Assembly: GCA_910585165.1 (NCBI GenBank)
Contig: CAJUBX010000039.1
Coordinates: 1 to 20,708 of the forward strand
DNA from: an uncultured Oscillibacter sp.
Lineage (GTDB): Bacteria; Bacillota; Clostridia; Oscillospirales; Oscillospiraceae
DNA: 20,708 nt
Direction of reading: 5' to 3'
The position numbers and the translations under genes are program-made. The first letter of the stretch is position 1. Each line of letters starts with the position of its first letter. This document shows, in pieces, positions 14,182-20,708 of the stretch. The notes beneath the pieces are model-generated. The model searched no databases, was not told the DNA's origin, and worked only from the letters and a program-made list of their open reading frames with translations.

Positions 14182-16374
14182 CTATCCCGCCGGGCGCGTG
14201 ACCTGCAGCACCCCGGAAATCTGATTGAGCTTGTTCATGATGGCCTTCATCTGCGCCCCGTCCCGGACCCGGATTTCCAGGCGGATCACGGCGAAGCCGT
14301 CCTCCGTGCTCCGGGAATTCAGGCCGGAGACGAAGGTGCTGGTGCTGGAAAGAGCGGTGGAGATGTCCAGAATCAGGTTCATCCGGTCCTTGCACATAAC
14401 GTCGATGGTGGTGGGGTAGCTCTCGTTGGTGTCGCTGCCCCAGGCCACCTTCAGCCAGCGGCCCTCCTGGCCCGCCCGGCGCTCCGGCGCGGCGTTGGGG
14501 CAATCCGCCCGGTGGACGGACACGCCGTAGCCCCGGGTAATGAAGCCCACGATCTCGTCCCCCGGAACAGGCGTGCAGCAGCGGGAGAACTTTACCAGGC
14601 AGTTATCCAGTCCCTCCACAATGATGCCCTGCTCGCTCTTGCCCGCGGGCTTGGGAGGCACCAGAATCGGGGCCTCCTCCGGCTTGAGGGTCAATTCCTC
14701 CGCCTGGTGCTGGCGGGCGATGCGCAAAAGCTCCCCCTTCATGCGGCTGACGGCCTTCTGGGCGGTGAAGCCGCCGTAGCCGATGGCGGCGTACATCTCC
14801 TCCAGGCTGCCGTAGGAAACCTTTTTCAAAAGCAGCGGCAGATTCTCCTGGTCCGTCACATCCCGCATGGAAAGGCCCGCGTGCTTCAGCTCCTGCTCGA
14901 AGGAGGAGCGGCCGCTTGCGATGTTCTCCTCCCGCCGCTCCTTCTTGAACCACTGGCGGATTTTGCTCCGGGCCTCGCTGCTTTTGGCGATTTTCATCCA
15001 GTCCCGGCTGGGGCCCTTCGCGGATTTGGAGGTCATGATCTCCACAATGTCGCCGTTTTTCAGGATATGGTCAAAGGTGACGATGCGGTTGTTGACCTTG
15101 GCTCCCACCATGCTGTTGCCCACGGCGGAGTGGATGGCGTAAGCGAAGTCAATGGGCGTGGCCCCAGCGGGGAGGTTCTGCACGTCCCCGTTGGGGGTGA
15201 AGACGAACACCTCGTCGGCGAACATATCCACCTTCAGAGAGTGGATATACTCCTCAGCGTCGGCCCCCTCCTGGTTTTCCAGCAGGCGGCGGACCCATTC
15301 ATACTTTCCCTCGGTGCCCGCCCCCTGGCCGTGCTGCTTGTACTTCCAGTGGGCGGCCACACCGTACTCCGCCACTTCGTGCATCTTCCAGGTGCGGATC
15401 TGCACCTCGAAGGGCAGGCCGTCGGGGCCCATGACGGTGGTGTGGAGGGACTGGTAACCGTTGGGCTTTTCCGTGCCGATATAGTCCTTGAACCGGCCCG
15501 GGATGGGCTTGTAGATGTCGTGTATCACGCCCAGGACATTGTAGCAGTCCCCCACGCTGTCCACCAGCACCCGGAAGGCGAACAGGTCGAAAATCTCATC
15601 CAGGGACTTGTTCTGGCTGAACATCTTCCGGTAGATGGAGTAGGGGTGCTTGATCCGCCCGTAGACCATGTGGGAGATGCCAAGCTCCGTCAGCCGGTCA
15701 TCCATCTGGGTCTGGGTGCGGAGGAGAAAGGCGTCGTACTCCGGCTTCTTGGCGTCCAGGCGGGTAATGATCTCCTCATAGCCCACCGGGTCCAGGTACT
15801 TGAGGGACAGGTCCTCCAGTTCCCACTTGATGCGCTGCATGCCTAAGCGGTGGGAGATGGGTGCGTAAATCTCCATGGTTTCCAGGGACTTCTGCTTCTG
15901 CTTTTCCGGGGACTGGTATTCCATGGTACGCATGTTGTGGAGCCGGTCGGAGACCTTGATGAGAATCACCCGGATATCCTTGCTCATGGCCATGAGCATC
16001 TTCCGCAGATTCTCCATCTGCTCGTCTTCCTTGGTGGCATACTGGATGCGGGTCAGCTTGCTGACCCCCTCCACCAGGTTGGCGATGGTAGGGGAGAACA
16101 TGCGGGCCACGTCCTCGTGGGTGGCGGGGGTGTCCTCGATCACGTCGTGGAGCAGGGCGGCCTCAATGGACTCGGAATCCAGCTTCAGCTCCTCGGCCAC
16201 GATCTGGGCCACGGCCAGGGGATGAATGATATAGGGCTCGCCGCTCTTGCGCTTTTGTCCCTCGTGGCAGCGGTCAGCGTATTCAAACGCGGACCGGATA
16301 TGGCCGAAGTCGGCCGCCGGATTATAGCCGCGGACGGTTTTTTCCAAAAGCTCATATTGTTCCTGTACGGTCAT
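14182..16374 (-). CDS. relA: Bifunctional (p)ppGpp synthetase/hydrolase (Rel, RelA/SpoT family)
   Basis: This enzyme makes (p)ppGpp from ATP and GDP/GTP during starvation and also degrades it, controlling the stringent response. The 730-residue protein has all expected domains. The hydrolase domain (about 1-200) keeps His51, His76, Asp77 and Asp144 in SDRLHN. The synthetase domain (about 235-345) keeps GRFKDYI, GYQSLHTT and EVQIRT. TGS (about 385-450), a zinc-finger/helical region with RCCTPVPGD, and a C-terminal ACT domain (about 655-730) follow. Both active sites look intact, so it is bifunctional. The ATG at 16374 has GGAGG 9 bases upstream and lies one base after the recJ stop, so translation is coupled. 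The apt gene often found between recJ and rel is missing. Confidence 0.97.
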   Translation of the reverse strand: MTVQEQYELLEKTVRGYNPAADFGHIRSAFEYADRCHEGQKRKSGEPYIIHPLAVAQIVAEELKLDSESIEAALLHDVIEDTPATHEDVARMFSPTIANLVEGVSKLTRIQYATKEDEQMENLRKMLMAMSKDIRVILIKVSDRLHNMRTMEYQSPEKQKQKSLETMEIYAPISHRLGMQRIKWELEDLSLKYLDPVGYEEIITRLDAKKPEYDAFLLRTQTQMDDRLTELGISHMVYGRIKHPYSIYRKMFSQNKSLDEIFDLFAFRVLVDSVGDCYNVLGVIHDIYKPIPGRFKDYIGTEKPNGYQSLHTTVMGPDGLPFEVQIRTWKMHEVAEYGVAAHWKYKQHGQGAGTEGKYEWVRRLLENQEGADAEEYIHSLKVDMFADEVFVFTPNGDVQNLPAGATPIDFAYAIHSAVGNSMVGAKVNNRIVTFDHILKNGDIVEIMTSKSAKGPSRDWMKIAKSSEARSKIRQWFKKERREENIASGRSSFEQELKHAGLSMRDVTDQENLPLLLKKVSYGSLEEMYAAIGYGGFTAQKAVSRMKGELLRIARQHQAEELTLKPEEAPILVPPKPAGKSEQGIIVEGLDNCLVKFSRCCTPVPGDEIVGFITRGYGVSVHRADCPNAAPERRAGQEGRWLKVAWGSDTNESYPTTIDVMCKDRMNLILDISTALSSTSTFVSGLNSRSTEDGFAVIRLEIRVRDGAQMKAIMNKLNQISGVLQVTRPAG

Positions 16375-16375
16375 C

Positions 16376-18457
16376 TCAGGTCGCCTCCTTTTCTTGCAGG
16401 CGGAGAAGATAGGGGCAGGCAAAAAGGTCCACCTTCCCCTGGACGGGAATCAGGCACAGCGTCAGCCGGTCCCCCTGCCGGGTCATGGAAATCAATCCCC
16501 GCTCCCGGAACACCTCCAACGCCAGCGCGGAGCGGAGGAAGCTCTCGCTGCCCCCCATCCGGCCCGCCAGGCGGCGGAGATAAGGCAGGCGGTCCTCCTC
16601 CGCCTTTCCCTGGCGGAGCCGTTTTTCCAGCGCCACCCAGCAGGCGGCGTACTGGCTCCGGGAGGCCCGGAGGCGCAGGGCCTCCTGCGCCGAGACAGGC
16701 CCGTCCTCCTCCGTCAGCCTGTGGACCAGGGCCAGGGCCTCCGCCTCGTTCCGGCTGGGAAGCAGGGAGGGCCGGACGTCCACCAGCTGCAATTGCAGCG
16801 TGGTGTTCCCCCGGAAGGTATTGGCCTGGAGGTAAAAGGCGGCGTCCACCCGGCTGCCGGGGGCGATGCCGCACTCTTCCGCCGTGACGGAGAAGAAAAT
16901 CGCCTCAAACCGGCTGACGCCCTTGGAAAGGCGCAGCTTCAAGTGCTTCCCCTGCCCCACGGGCTGGACGGCCTCCGCCGTGGCTCCCAGCAGGGCGAAG
17001 ACAGGCCGGGGATTTCCCGCGCCGTAAGGCTCCAGCAGCTCCATCTGCTCCGCCTGCTCCAGCGTCAGCTCCGAGGGGGAAGCCACGGCGGCGTCCACCT
17101 CCAAAGAGCTTACCGGCGGCTCGCCCCCGGTGGCGGAGCGGACGCAGCGGTTCATCCGGGCCCGGAAGGCGGCAATGTTCTCCTCCGGAATGGTGAAGCC
17201 CGCGGCCAGCTCGTGGCCGCCGAAGCCGTCCAGCAGGTCCGCACAGGACTCCAGGGCCGTAAAGAGGTTGAATCCGCCGTAGGACCGGCAGGACCCCCGG
17301 CCCGTGCCGTCCTTCAAATGGATCATAAAGCTGGGGCAGGAGTACTTCTCGCTGAGGCGGGAGGCGACAATCCCCACCACCCCCTGGTGCCACTCCTCGC
17401 TGGAGAGGACCAGGGCGCTTCGCTCCTCCTGGCGCAGGGCCCGGATCTGCTCCACCGCGTCGGCGCAGATGGCCTGCTCCACCGCCTGGCGCTCCCGGTT
17501 CAGCTCGCACAGCGCCCGGGCCAGCTCCTCCGCCCGGGCGGGGTCCCCGGCCTCCAGCAAATCCGCCGCCAGATCCGCCGCCCCCATGCGCCCGGCGGCG
17601 TTGATCCGGGGGGAGAGGACGAAGCCGATTTGAATGGAGGTGACGGGCTTCCCCTCCAGCCCCGCCTCCCGCAGCAGGGCGTGGAGCCCCACAAAGTCCG
17701 TGTGGGGCAGGGCCTCCAGCCCGCAGGAGACGATGGCCCGGTTCTCGCCCTCCATCCGCATCACGTCGGCCACGGTGCCGATGGCGGCCAGAGTGCAGTA
17801 GCGGGCGAACAGCGCGTCCTCCCGGCTCTCCCCTCCCAGGGCCAGCACCAGCTTCAGCGCCACGCCGCAGCCCGCCAGGAATTTGAAGGGATAGGGGCAG
17901 TCGGGACGGTGGGGGTCCACCACCGCTATAGCCTTGGGCAGGCTCTCCTTGCACTCGTGATGGTCCGTCACCACCACGTCCAGGCCCAGGGAATTGGCGA
18001 AATCCACTTCCTCGTTCCCGGTGATGCCGCAGTCCACCGTGATCATCAGCGTGGCCCCCTTGTCCCGGAGGCCTTGAATGGCGGGCTTGGACAGGCCGTA
18101 GCCGTCCTCAATCCGCCGGGGAATATAGCGCAGGCACTTGGCCCCGCAGCTTTTCAGGTAGTCCATCAGCAGCACCGTGGAGGTGATGCCGTCCACGTCG
18201 TAATCGCCGAAGACGGCGATGGTCTCCCCTCCGGCAACCGCCTTTTGAATCCGGGCCACGGCCTTGTCCATGTCCCGCATAAGCATGGGAGAGTGGGCCA
18301 ACTTCCGGTCCCGGTCCAGAAATTCCGCCGCCGTCTCCGGCGAGGCGATGCCCCGGGCCGCCAGCACCAGGGCCAGCAGATAGGGATAGCCCGCCTCCCG
18401 CAGCGCCGCCATGTCTTCTTCCCGGGGGGCGCCGATGTTCCATTTCTGATATTTCAT
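16376..18457 (-). CDS. recJ: Single-stranded-DNA-specific exonuclease RecJ
   Basis: RecJ is a 5'-3' exonuclease that degrades single-stranded DNA in recombination and mismatch repair. The 693-residue protein carries the DHH phosphoesterase motifs: GDYDVDG (84-90), VDCGI (141-145) and TDHHE (164-168). Later come the DHHA1 GGHELAAGF (413-421) and an OB-fold region (about 450-560). A C-terminal domain of about 130 residues, longer than in E. coli RecJ, resembles the extended Firmicutes form. The GGAGG site about 8 bases before the ATG fits. It is the first gene of the long minus-strand transcript, with its own promoter at 18508-18536. Confidence 0.96.
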   Translation of the reverse strand: MKYQKWNIGAPREEDMAALREAGYPYLLALVLAARGIASPETAAEFLDRDRKLAHSPMLMRDMDKAVARIQKAVAGGETIAVFGDYDVDGITSTVLLMDYLKSCGAKCLRYIPRRIEDGYGLSKPAIQGLRDKGATLMITVDCGITGNEEVDFANSLGLDVVVTDHHECKESLPKAIAVVDPHRPDCPYPFKFLAGCGVALKLVLALGGESREDALFARYCTLAAIGTVADVMRMEGENRAIVSCGLEALPHTDFVGLHALLREAGLEGKPVTSIQIGFVLSPRINAAGRMGAADLAADLLEAGDPARAEELARALCELNRERQAVEQAICADAVEQIRALRQEERSALVLSSEEWHQGVVGIVASRLSEKYSCPSFMIHLKDGTGRGSCRSYGGFNLFTALESCADLLDGFGGHELAAGFTIPEENIAAFRARMNRCVRSATGGEPPVSSLEVDAAVASPSELTLEQAEQMELLEPYGAGNPRPVFALLGATAEAVQPVGQGKHLKLRLSKGVSRFEAIFFSVTAEECGIAPGSRVDAAFYLQANTFRGNTTLQLQLVDVRPSLLPSRNEAEALALVHRLTEEDGPVSAQEALRLRASRSQYAACWVALEKRLRQGKAEEDRLPYLRRLAGRMGGSESFLRSALALEVFRERGLISMTRQGDRLTLCLIPVQGKVDLFACPYLLRLQEKEAT

Positions 18458-18507
18458 AAAAGCGCCCTCCTCTCTCCTCCCGCGTTCGGGCAGAATGTAA
18501 CTTGTAT

Positions 18508-18536
18508 ATTGTAGCAGAAAATCCCCGGCAGGTAAA
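18508..18536 (-). promoter_or_regulatory. Sigma-A type promoter of the recJ-rel transcript
   Basis: On the minus strand TTTACC (18531-18536) and TACAAT (18508-18513) are separated by exactly 17 bases. Transcription would start about 50 bases before the recJ ATG. It diverges from the degV promoter about 70 bases away. Confidence 0.7.
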
Positions 18537-18578
18537 GGGAAAATCTCTTGATTTCCCTATATTTTTCCCTCCGGCGGA

Positions 18579-18590
18579 TTTCCCGGGAAA
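18579..18590. promoter_or_regulatory. Palindrome between divergent recJ and degV promoters
   Basis: TTTCCCGGGAAA is a perfect 12-bp palindrome. Its right end lies 17 bases before the degV -35 element and its left end about 43 bases from the recJ -35. It could be an operator; the binding protein is unknown and chance occurrence is possible. Confidence 0.3.
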
Positions 18591-18607
18591 AGTCTTTCAA
18601 ATCGCTC

Positions 18608-18636
18608 TTGCAGTTTCCGCCCTTTTGTGGGATAAT
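18608..18636 (+). promoter_or_regulatory. Sigma-A type promoter of degV
   Basis: TTGCAG (18608-18613) and GATAAT (18631-18636) are 17 bases apart. The leader of about 80 bases has two small hairpins (18644-18657 and 18667-18689) and a run of eight C residues before the ribosome site at 18711-18715. Confidence 0.8.
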
Positions 18637-18725
18637 GGCTATACTGCGTATTCGCAGGCGCAGCGGCCCTCCCCCCCCTTCCGGGAGGGGACGGACCCTT
18701 TTTAAAAAGAAGGAGTTGGGAACAC

Positions 18726-19592
18726 GTGGCCCCTCAAAAGATCGCGCTGCTGACGGATTCCTGCGCGGACCTGTCCTCCCGCCTGGCGGCGGAGAACCAT
18801 ATTTACATTGTCCCCCTGCGCATTCTCTGCGCCGACGGGGAGTATTCCGACGGCGTGGACATCCGCAGCGCCGATATTTACCGCCGCCTCAAGGCCGGAG
18901 AGCTGCCCCAGACCTCCCTGCCCTCCGCCGAGAGCGTGGGGGCTGTGCTGGAGGAAATTCGGGCCGCAGGCTATGACGGCGTCATCGCCGTTATGCTCTC
19001 CAGCGGCCTTTCCGGCACTTACAACCTGGTGCGCCTCATCGCCGAGGAGAGCGGAGCCGCCTTTCCCATCAAGGTTTTCGACTCCCTCAGCGGCTCCCTG
19101 GGACAGGGGCTGACGGTGCTCCAGCTGGCGGAGGACATCCGAAATGGTATGGACTGGGAAACCCTGGTGGAGCGCCGGGCCCCCCAGCTGATTGCCAGCA
19201 CCTACCCCTTCTTCTCCGTGGACACCCTGGAGTACCTGATGAAGGGCGGGCGCATCGGCAAGGTCACCGCCACGGCGGGAACCCTGCTTCAGATCAAGCC
19301 CATCATCACCTTCGCCCCTGACGGGCAGCTTCAGTCCGTCGCCAAGGTCCGGGGCCGGAACCAGGTCATTGACAAGCTGGTCTCCATGACGGCGGACCGC
19401 TGCGGCGGGCACAAACGGTACAACCTTGCCGTTGCCAACGGCGGGGCTCCCGCCGAGATGGAGGTGGTCCGTCAGAAGCTCACCGCCGCTCTGCCGGATT
19501 ACGATCACATCTGGGACGGCGAAATCGACGGAACCCTCAGCGTCTACATCGGCGACGGCGTTCTGGGCGCGGCGGTGCAGGTTCTGGATTAA
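18726..19592 (+). CDS. DegV family fatty-acid-binding protein
   Basis: DegV proteins (FakB) hold a single fatty acid and, with the kinase FakA, feed it into phospholipid synthesis. The 288-residue protein has TDSCADL (10-16), QTSLPS (62-67) and the ligand-binding SSGLSGTYN (92-100). The FSVDTLEYLMKGGRIG segment is also typical of the family. The start is a GTG at 18726 with an AAGGAG site about 10 bases upstream; no better ATG is near. No fakA lies in the window, so partnership with a kinase is inferred. The gene is alone on the plus strand, divergent from recJ, and followed by the hairpin array. Confidence 0.93.
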   Translation: MAPQKIALLTDSCADLSSRLAAENHIYIVPLRILCADGEYSDGVDIRSADIYRRLKAGELPQTSLPSAESVGAVLEEIRAAGYDGVIAVMLSSGLSGTYNLVRLIAEESGAAFPIKVFDSLSGSLGQGLTVLQLAEDIRNGMDWETLVERRAPQLIASTYPFFSVDTLEYLMKGGRIGKVTATAGTLLQIKPIITFAPDGQLQSVAKVRGRNQVIDKLVSMTADRCGGHKRYNLAVANGGAPAEMEVVRQKLTAALPDYDHIWDGEIDGTLSVYIGDGVLGAAVQVLD

Positions 19593-19639
19593 GAGCCTGC
19601 GCGCGTCATTTGCAGCCATCCTATAAATTCGTATAGCAA

Positions 19640-19671
19640 GGGCCCCCGGCGCACGGTTGCGCCGGGGGCCC
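19640..19671 (+). terminator. Hairpin 1 after degV
   Basis: A perfect 14-bp, extremely G/C-rich stem (19640-19653 with 19658-19671) with loop CGGT lies 48 bases after the degV stop. No T-tract follows, so it is not a standard intrinsic terminator, although it would be very stable in RNA. Confidence 0.7.
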
Positions 19672-19672
19672 T

Positions 19673-19704
19673 CAGCTTGTCGAAAAAACCTTTTCGACAA
19701 GCTG
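19673..19704. repeat. Hairpin 2 after degV
   Basis: A perfect 14-bp stem, CAGCTTGTCGAAAA (19673-19686) with TTTTCGACAAGCTG (19691-19704), has loop AACC. It begins one base after hairpin 1. Its A/T-containing stem differs clearly from hairpin 1, so the two did not arise by duplication of each other. Confidence 0.75.
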
Positions 19705-19708
19705 CTAC

Positions 19709-19742
19709 AAATTTTCAGAACTTCAAAAAGCTCTGAAAATTT
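19709..19742. repeat. Hairpin 3 after degV
   Basis: AAATTTTCAGA (19709-19719) pairs perfectly with TCTGAAAATTT (19732-19742). Three more base pairs inside the loop are possible after one mismatch. Confidence 0.7.
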
Positions 19743-19754
19743 AGGATTTCAATG

Positions 19755-19785
19755 GTGCAGGGAACCCTTCCTGGGTTCCCCGCAC
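19755..19785. repeat. Hairpin 4 after degV
   Basis: GGGAACCC (19760-19767) pairs with GGGTTCCC (19773-19780). The flanking GTGC/GCAC add four pairs after one mismatch. It is the last hairpin before the convergent membrane-protein gene. Confidence 0.65.
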
Positions 19786-19841
19786 ACACCCTTCCTTCCC
19801 GTTGAATGACCCTTACGGGTTTCTTGACAGCCTGCGTATTC

Positions 19842-20708
19842 TTATCTTCTGCGGCCCGCGCCGCCGCCGAAGGAGCCGCCTCCGAAGCCGCCGGAGCGCC
19901 CGCTGCGGCCCGCGCCGCCGCCGAAAGAGCCGCCCCCAAAGCCGCCGGAGCGTCCGCCCCGGCCCGCGCCTCCGCCGAAGGAGCCGCCTCCAAAGCCGCC
20001 GGAGCGTCCGCCCCGGCCCGCGCCGCCGCCGAAGGAACCGCCTCCAAAGCCGCCGGATCGTCCGCTGCGGCCCGCGCCGCCACCGAAGGAACCGCCCCCA
20101 AAGCCGCCGAAGCCCCCGCCAAAGCTGCCGGGACCCGGTCCGCCGGAACGCCCGCCCCGGCCCGCGCCTCCGCCAAAGGAACCGCCCCCGAAACCGCCGG
20201 GGCCGCCGGGCCTTCTGGGCGGAGGAGGCGGCGGGGGCCTCCGGGGCCGTCTCGGACGGCCCCAGAAAACGGGATAATACACGGGCCTGGGGATGCCGGA
20301 GGCCATGGGCCCGTAGTACCGCCTCCGGTAGCTCCGGTAGCGCAGCCCGTCCAGAAGCACCCAGAGCACCGCCAGAAGCACAATCATCACAACCAGCCCC
20401 GTGACGATGCTTCCCGCCGCCGCTCCGGTGGATTGGTATCCGCCGGAGATGGCCTGGTAATTCCCCATCGCCTCCGGGGACGGCGGGGCCGTGGTAACGC
20501 TGACGCGGTAGACCTCCTCCAGGTAGTCCGTCAGGCTGCGGAAGGCATGCCGCACGCCGTCGTCATACCGCTTGGCGGCAAAGTAGCTCTCCAGCGCGCC
20601 GTACAGGGTATCGTCCAGCCGATCCTGCTGGCTGGGGGAAAACCCGCTGCCCCAGGCCAGGTAGTAATCCCCGTCCGGCGCACCGTTATACTCGTTCTCC
20701 AGGGCCAG
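19842..20708 (-). CDS. Partial TPM-domain-like membrane protein with Gly/Arg/Phe repeat tail
   Basis: Only the C-terminal 288 residues are visible; the frame is open through the right edge of the window, so the start is missing. The first visible 70 residues, with DYYLAWGSGFSPSQQDRLDD and then LYGALESYFAAKRYDDG, resemble the end of a TPM (TLP18.3/Psb32) domain. One membrane helix (visible residues about 98-121, VTGLVVMIVLLAVLWVLL), a strongly basic RYRSYRRRYYG and a proline run follow. The tail is a Gly-rich repeat (19845-20198). TPM proteins often end in Gly/Ser-rich tails after a membrane helix, so this layout fits the family, but the arginine content is unusual. A domain outside the membrane is expected. 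Function is unknown. Confidence 0.75.
   Translation of the reverse strand: MALENEYNGAPDGDYYLAWGSGFSPSQQDRLDDTLYGALESYFAAKRYDDGVRHAFRSLTDYLEEVYRVSVTTAPPSPEAMGNYQAISGGYQSTGAAAGSIVTGLVVMIVLLAVLWVLLDGLRYRSYRRRYYGPMASGIPRPVYYPVFWGRPRRPRRPPPPPPPRRPGGPGGFGGGSFGGGAGRGGRSGGPGPGSFGGGFGGFGGGSFGGGAGRSGRSGGFGGGSFGGGAGRGGRSGGFGGGSFGGGAGRGGRSGGFGGGSFGGGAGRSGRSGGFGGGSFGGGAGRRR
19845..20198 (-). repeat. 54-bp tandem repeat encoding an 18-residue Gly/Arg/Phe unit
   Basis: The unit GGFGGGSFGGGAGRxGRS (x is Ser or Gly) occurs four times in a row (19893-20108) and once truncated at the C terminus (19845-19892). One more copy (20145-20198) lies beyond a 36-bp variant spacer. Its few stop codons keep several other reading frames open, which are shadows. 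Confidence 0.9.

Noticed and set aside
19593..19612. A third MITE end after degV (TAA followed by GAGCCTG)
   Set aside because: Only about seven bases match the element; the sequence diverges directly afterwards and no matching right end is present.
19623..19638. A lox-like half-site (ATAAATTCGTATAGCA, one mismatch to the loxP arm and first spacer bases)
   Set aside because: No inverted second arm follows and no recombinase is near; the short match plus a small palindrome (CTATA/TATAG) is within chance.
19802..20404. Plus-strand 200-residue and minus-strand 222-residue frames across the Gly-rich repeat
   Set aside because: The 54-bp repeat lacks stops in several frames. Only the frame giving the membrane helix and TPM-like sequence continues sensibly to the window edge.

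Overview
This window looks like chromosomal core sequence from a GC-rich, spore-forming member of the Clostridia. The family Oscillospiraceae (Flavonifractor, Lawsonibacter or Intestinimonas-like) is my best guess. It rests on sporulation genes yabP and yabQ, a gene order close to the Bacillus yabM-mazG-yabO-yabP-yabQ-divIC-yabR block, a clostridial recJ-rel-dtd-MBL-hemZ order, strong AGGAGG-type ribosome binding sites and heavily G/C-biased third codon positions. I see no rRNA, tRNA, CRISPR array, prophage or transposase.

Layout. (1) Bases 71-2791, plus strand: gltX and asnA, with a clear sigma-A type promoter in front and a strong hairpin terminator behind. (2) Bases 2812-3413, minus strand: long-form hpf, with a hairpin in its 5' leader. 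(3) Bases 3526-5921: the block rqcP-yabP-yabQ-divIC-yabR (minus strand), bracketed by two direct copies of a 161-bp MITE-like element, each flanked by TAA. A sporulation sigma-E-like promoter lies in front of yabP. (4) Bases 5924-18536, minus strand: a long co-directional run, recJ-rel-dtd-hypothetical-MBL hydrolase-hemZ-nucleoside kinase-zinc-ribbon protein-punA-lipid II flippase-like gene-mazG-hup. It starts at a recJ promoter and ends at a hup terminator; gaps are mostly short, with a few overlaps. (5) Bases 18579-19592, plus strand: degV, divergent from recJ. (6) Bases 19593-20708: an array of four close hairpins, then a partial minus-strand TPM-like membrane protein whose C terminus is an 18-residue Gly/Arg/Phe tandem repeat.

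How the genes fit together. Much of the window concerns translation quality and stress: tRNA charging (GltX), tRNA proofreading (Dtd), stalled nascent-chain rescue (RqcP), ribosome hibernation (Hpf), (p)ppGpp turnover (Rel), nucleotide house-cleaning (MazG) and purine salvage (PunA). A second theme is envelope, division and sporulation: the flippase-like protein, DivIC, YabP and YabQ. All products named here are known families. The less usual content is in non-coding structure: the MITE pair, the hairpin array, the leader hairpin of hpf, the sigma-E-like site, the yabQ/divIC overlap and the repeat-tailed protein at the right edge.
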